From Xylaria sp. FL1777 (Eukaryota > Ascomycota > Sordariomycetes > Xylariales > Xylariaceae): 64,000 nucleotides of DNA. The stretch is taken from contig MU400614.1 of NCBI GenBank assembly GCA_022578965.1, positions 78,840 to 142,839 on the forward strand, written 5' to 3'. Below, piece by piece: positions 36,001 through 47,380 of the stretch (position 1 is the stretch's first letter; each line of letters starts with the position of its first letter). The notes beneath the pieces were generated by a model that was not told where the DNA came from, did not search any database, and saw only the letters and a program-made list of their open reading frames with translations. The position numbers were made by a program, and so were the translations under genes.

Positions 36001-37144
36001 GTTACAGCTGATGGCGCCAGCTATTGTGTAAACTGCCCAATCGAGTTTATCTTATTGGAGCAGGGGGTCAGAGTGAGCGTTATATGCCACCATCTTCTCA
36101 AGCATTAGTATCCTCAAAGCTCCCTCCGAGTATTCTTATCAATCCAGACGTTCTTCAGGATATAGCCTATTTCTCAGCAATGATATGAAACTTGTAAGCC
36201 CCAATTTCCTTGTTAGTTTACCAATGACCGGTTCTGCCAATGGTACTAAGCTGGGGTGATTAGCCACGTGCAAGGCGTGTTAGCTGTTGTCAAAATGGTG
36301 AATAGCAACGCTCGTGTCGTGAGCATACACGGTGCATTAACAGGTACCTTAGGTGTACTGTTCATCAGTTCGAGCCTTGATAGTATTAGGTTGCCCATTT
36401 GTTTAATTATGGAATATGACCAGGGCGTTTGATGGAACAAGAAGACACTATGATTTTGGCGAATCAGCACATGTATGCGCTCTGTTCGTATTGTCGATGA
36501 TAATATTGTCGGAATTGTGGTGTCGCCGTTCCACGCCTTGCTACGTAATGTAAATTATACAAGATGCTGCACGAATGACTTGTACCAGGACTCTCCAGGC
36601 TACTGGCTGGTAGTTCCTGATTGTAGTCCCGCCGACAACAAGTAGATAGATGTACTCCACCGCGAGAGTGGTCTGACAAAAAGGCTATGATGTGATTCGG
36701 CTCGCATCATAGATAGAGCACATCCAAGCGCGGAATGAGTATGGATTGATGACCCATTCGTCCCATCCTAATAGAGCTGAAGACCAATGCTTTTAGCTTG
36801 GGAGGCATTGTATCTAGAGACTCTACCTCGATGAGCTTTAGGAGGAAATCGACAAGACAACCGGTGGCTAGAATATAGGACCAATTCTGCGTGACAAAAC
36901 TCGCATTGCGCTGCTTATTTCAGAGTTGTGTAGACTTCACATCATGATTCTGCAGATTCCGGCTTGACAGTCAACCTCACTGATTGTGCGGTACACACGC
37001 TTCGGGGGAAAGGGGGAGGGGGCTACAATTGTCATGTGGCCAATTATTGATAGACCAACGATGCCCTATGGGCATATCTTAGAGAGATGGACGCCTCCGA
37101 AAGATCCACGACGGTAGTGAAGATTGGGAACGAATGCTGGGCGC
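33045..37144. other. Gene-poor interval, about 4.1 kb
   Basis: No protein family, tRNA or repeat array is recognised. The longest frame (33,352-33,756, minus, 134 codons) has no domain and no splice partners. The base composition is intermediate between genes and the A/T-rich left edge. It may be old decayed sequence, but no parent gene can be named. Confidence 0.55.
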
Positions 37145-38250
37145 CTAACCAGATTGCCCTCCTGTACTTCCTGTGCTGGCTGGCCGCGGGGGGGGAGTAA
37201 GTACCGAACCGCCTTCTCGATCCCTCTCCATGGCGACGCCTCCCATTAGCACAGACAGAGAGGGCGGCTCGCCGGCCTCTCCTTCAGAATCTTCACTCTG
37301 CTGACTGCTGGCGCTCCCTAGACCGGCGAGGGCATGTTCGGCGACTTCGCGCTCAACCTTCTTCAGTCGTTCTTTCTCGACTGGGTCGACGAGATCGTCA
37401 TCATCGCTCCAAAAACCCTCTTCGTTCTCATCGACCTCGGGCATGGCCATTCGCTTCCAGAATCGAAGTTCCTGTCTCGTTGCCTTCTCGCGCACTCGCT
37501 TGTCCCACCGTGTTTGGTCCTCGTCAAACTTCCTGCGAAACTCGCGCAAGAGGTCATTTGCCCGACTCGCGTGTTCTTGCACCTCCCACATCTGCTCGCG
37601 GAGGCGGCAATTCTCGGAGCGTGCCTCAGCGAGTTGGGCCCGATAGGAGCGATGCCAGGCGGCGACATCGGCGACGTGCTTTTGCTTGTAAACGTGGAAC
37701 TGGTTGATTATGCCCTCAAAAACCTTGGCGTAGGTGGCGAGCAATGTGAAGTTGGCGTCTCGAGATTGCTTCGCGCGGTCGAGGGATTCGGTTAGGATGG
37801 ATAGCATGGCTTCGAGATTAGGTTCTTGGGCTGGAGGGGAAGCCAGGCGGTTAGCACACTATTCTTCCCGTCGTCGTCGTCCTGTTCCTCGCCCACGCTG
37901 CCATTCCCGGTTCTCGTCCCCGTCCCCGTGAGCGAACCGCGGGGAGAGGAAAGCGGCAGGATAGGGAGTAAAACACAGAAAGGGGGGATAAGCGCACCGA
38001 ATAGTTCGTCAGTAGCCTCGCCCAAGAGCTCCTCGTTGCCGAGCCCCCGTTCTCGTGCGCGATTCCTCACGCGTCCCAAGCCGGACACAATCTCCTCGGT
38101 GACGCGCCGATTGTCGGCTAGCTGACGCGACAGCTCTTCGACCATGCCGTATATGATATTGAGTTCGGCCTGGTGCCCAGCAGGCGTCGGCCCAATAGCC
38201 ATTGCGCCGGCGGCGGCGGCGGCGGCGGCGGCAGCTCCGTTACCCTGCAT
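37145..38250 (-). CDS. Conserved coiled-coil protein of unknown function
   Basis: Two exons: the first from 38250 to about 38000, the second from about 37808 to the stop at 37145. The junction ELF|AMLSILTESLDRAKQSRD keeps the frame. The protein of about 300 residues opens with a poly-alanine run (GCN repeat, 38,206-38,233), then a helical region (ELNIIYGMVEELSRQLADNR) and a long coiled coil rich in R/E/Q (HRSYRAQLAEARSENCRLRE, LLREFRRKFDEDQTRWDKRV), followed by an acidic patch FWSDDDDLVDP and a disordered Ser/Pro/Gly tail. It looks like a structural or scaffold protein conserved in ascomycetes. I know no name for it. No membrane segment or catalytic motif is visible. Confidence 0.75.
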
Positions 38251-39392
38251 GGTGCTGGTCCTCTACGTCCCAGTCGTAGATATCTATATGCCAATGAATC
38301 TGTGTGCTAACTTGGGTGTTGGGGCCTAGGTCGTCGGTATAGCGAGGGAGGAGTGTTGCAGGCAAAAAACTCTAGGGGAAATTGTTCTTGTTGAAGGTTT
38401 TCGAAGGTAATAAGCTAGGTAGGTAGGTTATGAGCGCTGTTCAGCTTTAGCTACCTTAGGTACCTCTAATTCTGGCTACTAGATTAGGTACCTAGGTACT
38501 TAAGTAGGTACTGTGGGGTTGCAAACGGACCAAGGGCAACTCGCTGCGCGAGCCCCTTTAATACAAGACTATTGGCCTACGGCCACATACACTCCTTCAG
38601 TATCTCAGAGAACAACGCCGTTACCAATCGGTCACTTGGTTTCTCTCTACAAAATTTAAGTAATCTATCCATATGAAATGACATACCCTTGAATTCTAAG
38701 TGAGGCTCCCCATAACGAAACTATGAGACTAATAAGACAGTAATATAGATACTTAATACTATTGAAGTTCAATCCGTGAAACTTTTGAGAGAGATGTCAC
38801 CCGGCCTACCTCATCATCAGAACTAGGAATACTACCTTTGGCAGAACCCACGGCATCGACAAAAGAAATAAACAAGCTATGGGAGCAAATGAGAACGAAT
38901 GGCAACTCGGTCTTAACATCCGCTGGTATTATGCTATGCACGCCGCTTGCCAGTTCGACTATACTGGTTCAAGGCTTGCCATGAGGGCTCTGGTAGCTAT
39001 GAAAGTACCTAAACATCAGGTGAGACTATTACCATCATTGGAACGGAAGAGAACCCGCAGTACAGAATTCGAATTTGAGTTCAACTCTGCCAGAGACGCC
39101 GCCGCCGAGAAACTATAAACCAAGGCCTCTTCGCAGGACCGGCTGGTCCCAGCCCAGGTGAACATGTCGCCCAGTCCATCGAAAACCGGTCGGCAGCCCG
39201 GATCTCTCATTCAGGAGCCTCTGTAATCTGCCGTACAGCACAAGAGCGTCTGCGTCTTGTGGTTAAGAGAACATAAAACTTGGACTCAGCATCATATCCG
39301 CGGGATTATCATGCAGGAGTAACCGTTTGCCATGAAATGCCTATCGTTACTCAGCTTGAGACACAGATAAACATCTCCGTATCCATGCGAGG
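38251..39392. other. Intergenic with TAGGTACC-type repeats
   Basis: Promoter side of both flanking genes. 38,405-38,515 is dense in aggtaggtaggt, taggtacctaggtac and related words. Short frames at 38,759-39,118 have no family resemblance. Confidence 0.5.
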
Positions 39393-41173
39393 ATGAGGAT
39401 GGCCTCTCGTATGCATACTGCGCCTGGACAAACTTCCAGACCTATAGCTCGTTCGACAACGACGATACCACAGAGTGATGCTACCATGGCTGCCCTACAG
39501 GAGCCTGCGCCAGCAGACTTCGAAAAGGTCATCACGACGCGTCAATTTATCTTCATGGCTCTAGGGTCGTCCATCGGTGCCGGTCTGCTTCTATCGACAG
39601 GACAAGCTCTCGCTATCGGCGGCCCCGCGCCGCTCTTCATCGCCTTCGCCGTCGTTGGCCTTGCTGTCTGGATCACCATGTGCAACCTCGGCGAGCTGTC
39701 GACCAACATTCCCATGAAAGGGTCTTTCTACGAGTTCTCGGTGCGCTTCATCTCACCGGCGTGGGGTTTCGCGATGGGCTGGAACTACGTCGTGAACTTA
39801 GTCTTCGTTTTACCTTTTGAAATTATCGTCATGGTTATGTGTGCGCGGTTTTGGAATCCGGATATCTCGGTTTCCTTGCTCATTCCCCCCTTCATCGTTG
39901 GACTAATCGTCATTTACTCGTTTGGCGCGAGATGGTACGCTGAGGCTGAGAACGTCTTTGGCGCTCTGAAGATCATCATTATTGCTGTCTTCGTTGTGAC
40001 GGCCATTTATATTCTTGTGAGAGATGTGCCGACTGATGCGAGTTCCACAGAGCACATGGCCTACAAGAGCTGGCATACTGGTGCTTTCAAGAACGGCGTA
40101 CCGGGATTCCTCTTCGCCTTCACGACTGCGGGCATGGCGTACGGCGGAACTGAAATGCTCGGGCTGACAGCTGCCGAGTGTCGCTTTCCACAGCGTGTCA
40201 TGAAGCTCGCAAGTAGGCTGGTCGCTGGCCGTATAATCTTATTGTATCTTCTACCTGTGTCCATGCTTGGTCTCGTGCTCAAGGTCGATCTCGGCCCCGT
40301 TTCTGCCTCTAACGACAACAACACAACCAAGGAGCTCGTAAGCCCCTTCGTGCTCGCTGTCTCACAAGCCAATATCCCAATGCTCCCGGACCTCATGAAT
40401 GCCGTTATCATCGTCGCCATATTCTCTATGGCTAATGCGAGCAGTAAGTAATTCTCCGAGTCACTTTTCTCTGGTCGTGGCTATACTAAGCCTATAAATG
40501 CTTCTTTTTAAGCTCAAACATATTTTAAGAGCTTTATGCTCTACCCCTTGAAAACACTTACGCATTATGCTTAGAGAGCTGACGACTAATATCGGGCGCT
40601 GCAGTATTCGCATCCTCCAGGGCACTACAAGCCATCTCAGCTCGCGGCATGGGGCCTCGCTTCTGCGCACGTCTGTACCAAGGTCGACCACTAGGCGCGC
40701 TCGCGGTCGTCCTAACATTTTCGCTGCTCTCTTTCGCCAAAGCCGCGCAGCACGGCGACGAGGTCTTCGTGTGGCTACTCTCTCTCGCTTCGTGCTCCAA
40801 CTACTTGACCTGGTCCTCGATCTGCGTGGCCCAAGTCCGCTGTCGGCTCGCCCTCCAGCGACAAGGTAAGTCCTTCGATGATGCGGAGGCGTACCATTCC
40901 CCAGTCGGCATTGCGGGCTCCGTCCTTGCTGTCGCCATCTTCGCGTTCGGACTAGCGGCCCAGATTGTGGCTGCGGCGAGCCCGCTCTCCTCGCGGGCCC
41001 CCGTAGCCGCCAGTTTTATTGGTCTCCTTGTTGTCACTGCATTTTGGATCGGATACGCATCTTGTAAGCGCAACGACTCGCTTCTTGTCCGTCTTAACAT
41101 TATCGAATTCGGCCCTATAGATCCCATATCAAACGTCGTGGACACTGTCGAGACAGAGCATGCGGCTGCCTAA
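39393..41173 (+). CDS. Amino-acid permease, YAT/APC family
   Basis: Two exons (39393-40443 and 40605-41173, 161-bp intron) give about 539 residues. It is a plasma-membrane amino-acid:proton symporter of the yeast amino-acid transporter type with about 12 membrane segments. Diagnostic features are FIFMALGSSIGAGLLLSTGQALAIGGPA at TM1 (glycine-rich unwound helix), NLGELSTNIPMKGSFYEFSVRFISPAWGF, WNYVVNLVFVLP, a TAAECRFPQR motif before the mid loop (the family's E-x-P-x-x-x-x-P variant), and FASSRALQAISARGMGP after the intron. Substrate range is unknown. The start could also be the downstream MAALQEP methionine. Confidence 0.92.
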
Positions 41174-41843
41174 GGTGGGCTGAAGTGAATTTGAAATGGT
41201 AGGCCGCTCAACAGGGAACGAGTTATCACTTGGGTTTAAATGCGTTTCTTTAGAAGTGTAGATGATGTCTTTGGAAACCAGCGTTATTGAGGGAATTTTT
41301 GTATTAGCAAGGCGTTTATCCACGGGAACAAGTTTGGCATTTGGTGAGTTTCCATAACTCTGCTCTCCAGTAGTACCACTACTATTGAAGAGGCATTGGT
41401 TAACCGCTCCGGTTATGAATCTCTAAAATAATTAAGATAAACATTGGTAGGTATTTTCCCTTTCTAAGTTAGGACTCCTAGATCTGCAGCCTGAAGTCTC
41501 TGTTTGATATATATTTTATATAATACGCTTGTTCTTTTTATTTCCTTCTTGACTAATTTTGGCTTTTGTATTGAGTTAGACATCCTTTGTGCAAATAGGA
41601 CAGGAAGCAATCACGAACGGCTGGTGTTGTAACCCATCTTTATGCTCGTATTGTAATTATAAAAGGCTTTATAGCAACGAGTCTGCCACTCATGGCCCTG
41701 ACTAATATCGACGTCAACACATGCAGGTCCCAGCCTGGATCTCTTCATCATATTGCCATTATCTCGAACCACACTTGTCAGCGTCATGAATGATCATACA
41801 AGCTATCAGCTATCCGAACGCCGCATTAAACAAGTCTTCAAAA
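41174..41843. other. Convergent 3' flanks
   Basis: Between the permease and MCM2. Only t-rich terminator-like stretches (41,500-41,570) are seen. Confidence 0.45.
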
Positions 41844-44505
41844 TTATGCCGCTACCGACGTAGTCCTTCGTTGAGACTGCGAAGTCCCACCCCTTCTTGA
41901 TGCGGTAGCGCCGGGTCGAGCCAGCGTGTACTTGGCGAAGGCTCGAGCTAGAGCCTTCTTACAGCTGACCTTCTGGCTGCCGACGAAACTCTCGACCGTG
42001 ACGGCGATGGCGCGATCTATGTCCTGAGCTGAGCAATATTCGGAGAGCCGCATTCGGCAGAAAGCTTCCGAGATACGGATGATGGCTTCCAAATGACGGA
42101 CCTAAGGATAGATAGTGAGTACAATAAACAGCCTAGCGGGTTTTAAATGGACATACTGTAATGGGGTAAGCCCCTGTAGCTAGCGATTCTCGACGCATGT
42201 CTGCGAATAATCTTGCTACCTTGTCCTCATCCATGTGAAGCAATTTCGGCTGACAGTGTTCGCGTGCGTAGAGAATGTATTTCCGAAGAAGCTCCTGTGG
42301 AATTTCCCCCTCCTTAAGACTGCTTTGACTGTCCTGGGCGGTGTCGGTATCATGGTCCATATCTTGAGACTCCCCGACTCCCTGTGTGGTTGGATGACTA
42401 CGGCTATGCGATCCCACGATAAAGCGAGCCAGTCGTTCATCCTCACTAGGATCGACAGTGTCCCGTACAACACAGAGAATGTCGAAACGAGATAGGATAG
42501 GCTCCGTCAATTCAACGTTGGCCGAAAAGGGTATCGTGGAATTGTAGCGGCCCCCGATGGGATTGGCAGCGGCAATGATACCGCATCGGGCTTGTAGTGT
42601 GGTAACAATGCCAGCCTTGGAGATGGAGATCGTCTGCTGTTCCATGGCTTCATGGATGGATGTCCGATCCTGGTCGTTCATCTTGTCAAACTCGTCTATG
42701 AGACAAGTACCTTTGTCTGCCAACACCAGCGCTCCGCCTTCCAAGGTCCATTCGCTGGTAAGGGGGTCCCGACGAACACTAGCAGTGAGACCTACAGCAG
42801 AAGCACCTTGACCAGTGGCAAATACAGCACGGTGTGCCGTTTTCTCGACATATTTGAGCACCTGAGATTTGGCTGTACCCGGATCACCAAGTAGTAGGAC
42901 GTTAATGTCGCCACGAACGTGGTGAGAGCCTTTGGCGGTCTTTGCGACTCCGCCAAAGAGAGACAGCGCAATAGCCGTTTTGATATCAGTGTGTCCATAG
43001 ATACTTGGAGCTATCGAGTTGACGATTCTGTCAATGATCTGAGGGTCACGAGAAAGTTTGCGAATCTCTTGTTCGTCTTCCTCCGTTAACCTGAAACCAG
43101 CAAGCTGATCATGGGCTTTGACGATGTTATTTGCCTCTAGAATGGTGGCAAAGACGGGAAAGCCGTTGCGGTTGTTGAGTTGAGCGTCATAATTATTTCT
43201 GTAAATGCCGGTAATCTCGATTTCCTCGCCGGGTTTAGCTCTATCGATCAGATCCCAGAGAAGGATCACTTCGCGAGTTCGAGGGAGACGTCCGGCAGGA
43301 ACTGTCCCAGGAGACTCCTGAAGCGTCAGCTTTTGATAATTTCGATAGATCGTCTTCTCTGAGTTGATGGTAAAGGGCCCACGAGACTGGCAATTCTGGC
43401 AGTATTTGATCTTGACCTCAACGTTAGACTCCTGCTGGAAGGGTCCCAATGTCACGCCACACTTGGTACAGTCAAACTTGACGTAAATCAACTGGGGAAA
43501 TACGCCTGTACGTCGAGTGACAACGCCGCTAACTCTAACAAGGCAGTTGAGGTGCGACTGTCTCAGCTGGCGCAGGGTGTAATGCACAGGCAAATCAAAG
43601 ATCCGGACGTGGATATCAGAGTGAATACGCTCATAATCAGGATAATGAAGCAAAACTACGTCCATGGCGACCTGATCGAAGAGGACAAGCATTTCTTGTG
43701 GCGCATTCGCTAAGAAATAGGCGAGAATAGCTTTGGATGAAGACAAGTGATCGTACGAGACTTCCAGAGTCTCGGCGTTCACTTCACCTAGAGTTCGAAT
43801 GCGACTGCCGTAGACCGAAGAGCCGCTCTCGTCGGTGTATTCTGTAAGGAAAGCCTTGAATTCTCTCTTGATTGTGCGTTGAACGGCGGGTTGGGATACC
43901 CAATCGGTCAGGCTCGAGGCTTTCACGTCTTGCAAGGCTTCGAGTGAAAGTTCTTCAGCCATGATATCTTGATCCATGATATCGTCGGGGTCTTCGTCAT
44001 AGTGGTGGCGTCGTCGACGGGGTTGGGCTGTTAGGTCAACATCGATCTGCTCGTCTTCATCTGGCAAGAAGGCGGCCGGCGCTCGTCTGCGGGCAACCTC
44101 ACGATCTCTGCGATTTAATTGGGCCTCCAGTCGTCGTCGTTCGCCGAGATCCAGGTCATCGTAGTCGCCCTCATCATCAAGACCGATCCCTTCGTAGGTA
44201 TCGTTCTCCCCCTTGTCCTGGTAGTCTCGCTCGTAGCCCTCGCGGAAAAGGTCAACATCATCCTCGGCCATCTCGTCGAGGTCTTCCAGGTCGTCCTGGA
44301 TCTCGGGCTCCTCCTCAATCTCGTCGTCTTCATCGTCGCCGCCATGGGAGATGTTGAAGGCGGGCGGTGATGAGGGCATGGGACTAGAGGCGGCTATAGA
44401 GGAAGAAGCATCGCCACCGGTACGTGAGCGTTTGCGACTCGATCGCTGGGGTAGGCCGCGATTCGCTGAGTCCATATTACTGCGTAGAGGAGAGGAGCTA
44501 GACAC
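41844..44505 (-). CDS. MCM2: DNA replication licensing factor MCM2
   Basis: Two exons: 42157-44505, a 55-bp intron (42102-42156) and 41844-42101, about 868 residues. MCM2 is a subunit of the nuclear MCM2-7 replicative helicase. It has the long acidic, Ser-rich MCM2-specific N-terminal tail (DEIEEEPEIQDDLEDLDEMAEDD) with histone-binding character, the four-cysteine zinc finger (CTKCGVTLGP ... CQNCQSRG), Walker A GDPGTAKSQ, Walker B CLIDEFDKMNDQD, the arginine finger ILSRFDILCVV, and the MCM2-typical RKYILYAREHCQPKL followed by the C-terminal VRHLEAIIRISEA lid in exon 2. Length and order fit MCM2, not MCM3-7. Intact. Confidence 0.97.
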
Positions 44506-45336
44506 TGGCTGTTAACAACAAGAACGACTGCTAATATTTAAGGGTGATGGCCCTTATTGCCGTAGGTGACGAGAGAAAATATGGGCATGCTTACTCCATT
44601 GTGAAGCAATTAATATTGTTGGATAACTACGTCTCTTTAGACATGCATAAAGTGCCTATGATTTCAGGAGACTCATCTGACAAGGTGTAGCATGAAGAAG
44701 GTGTTAGTGTGGGCGATGCCTCGTGAATGTAGGAGAGAGGTGGGGGGTCTATTAACGAGAGAATCCACCAGCGATGCCACTCGAGTGGCAGGACGCGTAC
44801 AGGACGCGAGGGAATCGCGAGGGCGCGTAAAGTGGTGGGTCGGCGTAAACCCCTAGGTACTCCCTAAGTATCTATTACATGTAGCATAACAGCTCAGCAC
44901 TGCATATACGTACGTAGGTTTGTCGAGCTAGGTACCTAGGTACTTTTAGTGCACCTCAGGATAGGTAAGGGACCAGGGTACATGATAGCAGCAGGCGCTA
45001 ACACCTACTAGTAGTAGGTACCTTAGGTATATATCAACTATGGCTACTGGGTAACAGAGGTCTCGCGTTACATCATCTGTGCACAAACAGCTCCCTCACG
45101 CCAGAGATTAGGACAAACTCTCACATCTTCATACCTACATAGAGGCACTTGCCGGACTACGCCCTGCGACACAATCCATCCATTGACTCGTATTTGATCG
45201 TACCCGGCATTTCTTTCTTGCGCCATCCTCCATTCATTCATCGCATCGCATCGCGTCGCATCAGATCGTGTCACATCTCTTTGCATATCTAGTCCGTCCT
45301 CCTGTGGGCTCACCTGCTCATTTGAACAGCCTGACG
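44506..45336. promoter_or_regulatory. Divergent promoter region MCM2 / UBR7-like
   Basis: An 830-bp divergent intergenic region. It holds a cluster of ctaggtacctaggta and gtaggtaccttaggta words (44,860-45,030) and a short catcgcatcgcatcgcgtcgcatc repeat-like tract (45,239-45,263). An acgcg motif occurs at 44,793 and 44,804, the core of the MBF/MCB box found upstream of replication genes in yeasts. Relevance here is inference. Confidence 0.4.
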
Positions 45337-47023
45337 ATGGAGTCTCCTCCCCCTCCTCCTTCTCCTCGCGGTGCTGTGGGCTCTCACGACGCGGCTGGGC
45401 TGGACAACACAAGCAGCAACAATGTCTCGCTCCCTCGCCGTGACAGCATGTCTCAGGAATCAGAAGCCTCCCAGACTGCAGCCGACTTTATCAGAGATCA
45501 GATGCAGCTGGAAGCTGACGCTCGCGAGGCTCTACCCTACGTACGTGGCCCCTTCTTGCCCTCCCGATAGCGACTCGACTTGCATGTGCTTGGACGTCGC
45601 TGACCGTTGCCCCGCCGTGAAGAGCATCAAGAACTGCACCAAGCCACTTGGTTCCCTACGCCAGAACGTCTACGCCTGCCTCACCTGCAATCCGCCTCCC
45701 GCCAACCCTGCCGACCCTTTCAACACCGCCGGCATCTGCTATTCTTGCTCCGTTCAGTGCCACGGCGAGCACGAGCTGGTGGAGCTTTTCCACAAGCGCA
45801 ACTTCACTTGCGACTGTGGCACCACGCGCTTCAAGCCCAACCAACCGTGTACACTTCGCATCAACCCAGACACCAACACCCGGGGCAACGTCCACTCCGA
45901 GCAGCCCGACCCCAACAACAAGTACAACCAGAACTTTCGCAACCGCTTCTGTTCGTGCTCGGAAGACTACAGTGCCAACGACCAGAAGGGCACCATGTTT
46001 CAGTGTCTCGGGCTTGGTACTCACGAAACTGGCGGCTGTGGTGAGGACTGGTACCACCCCGGATGCTTAGTAGGACAGGGGTCCAAGTGGTATGAGAAGC
46101 TACCCAAGCAGAGTTTCTCTAAACCCACTACCAGCAGCACTCTAGCCCCCATATCCGAGGACCCTGCCCAGGAGGCCGGCAATGGGCAGCAGCCAAGTGC
46201 TACCGAGACTGTGCAAAACGAAGACGATGAGGACGTGCCTCCGCCTGAGGGCTTTCCTGATGAAGATGATTTTGTTACCTTGTTCTGCTACAAGTGTGTT
46301 GAGGCGTACCCGTGGATCAAACGGTATGCCGGAGCTCCGGGGTTCTTACCGGCCGTCTTCTTACGAAAGCCTGGCGACGAAACAGGGGCACAGTCAGCCA
46401 CTAGCAAAAGGAAGCTAGAAGAAGATAGTGACAACGATGCAGCCTGTGAGCCGAGCAAACGTATAAAGAATGGTCCAGACATGGAGAATGAGCGTAATTC
46501 GCCATATCCCCCTGTCTTGGAGAAGGTGAAGGAAGAAGACTCCAAAGACACGACTGTTACTAGGGCGCCAGAATGCAAGTTAATGTCGTTGGCACCTGCG
46601 CCGAATGGCCTGTTCTCTATCTTTGCCAAGGCAGATTTCCGCGATCACATCTGTCACTGTCCCGCGTGCTTTCCTAATCTCAAACCTCACCCTCAGCTCC
46701 TTGAGCAAGAGGAAGAGTATGAACCATCTCTATCGGAGGACTCGGAGAATGGGTCTACGCATGGAAGCGGATCTCTTTATGAGCGCGGTGAATCTGCGTT
46801 AAAAAATGTAGATCGCGTTCGCGCGATAGAAGGCGTCATGGCCTATAACAATCTTAAAGAGAAGCTGAAGCCTTTTTTCCAGCAATTTGCCGAAAGTGGA
46901 AAGGCAATTGGTGCCGAGGATATCAAGGGATATTTTGCCAAATTGAGAGGCGACGAACAAGCCATTAAAGAGGCTGGTGAAGCTGCTAGAGAGGACCATC
47001 GAAAAGAGCAAAGCGGATACTGA
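45337..47023 (+). CDS. UBR-box / PHD-type E3 ubiquitin ligase, UBR7-like
   Basis: Two exons (45337-45540 and 45623-47023, 82-bp intron) give 534 residues. UBR7-type proteins carry a UBR zinc box and a PHD-like finger and act as nuclear E3 ligases. The UBR box is clear just after the intron: NVYACLTCNPPP, ICYSCSVQCHGEHELVELFHKRNFTCDCGT, NRFCSCSEDY. The PHD part includes GCGEDWYHPGCLVG and FVTLFCYKCVEAYPWIKRYAG. An acidic Ser-rich linker and KRKLEEDSD, SKRIKN basic patches could be nuclear signals. The C-terminus (HICHCPACFPNLK, MAYNNLKEKLKPFFQQFAESG) matches fungal homologues. I chose the MESPPPPP start; an upstream in-frame ATG at 45268 would add 23 residues. Confidence 0.9.
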
Positions 47024-47380
47024 GGCACATTACAAGGCAAATGCATACAACAAACATTTCCGATTATCATCGAGGAAGCTTTGAAGACATCAAGGGAATC
47101 CCCGGGTTTGGTCGCAACTTCAATTCCTTGTGCTTAAACTCGGTGTGCATCTGCGACGGCTAACTACATCGCTGTATGGGTATGGGTATGAGCTATGTAT
47201 AACAAGACCAACAAGGTATGTAAACTTGACCGTAATACGGCAAGATGGATAAGAGACAAAACAGCAAGACGAATTTAGCTTGTTTCTAACCGACTTCGTT
47301 TTGATACCTGATTTGGAATGGTCATTGACCCACGTCTCTAATTACATTGAATAAGTAGTTCTTGTCAAACAACATCCTAT
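47024..47380. other. Convergent 3' flanks
   Basis: Spacer between the UBR7-like gene and the dehydrogenase; nothing is seen. Confidence 0.45.
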
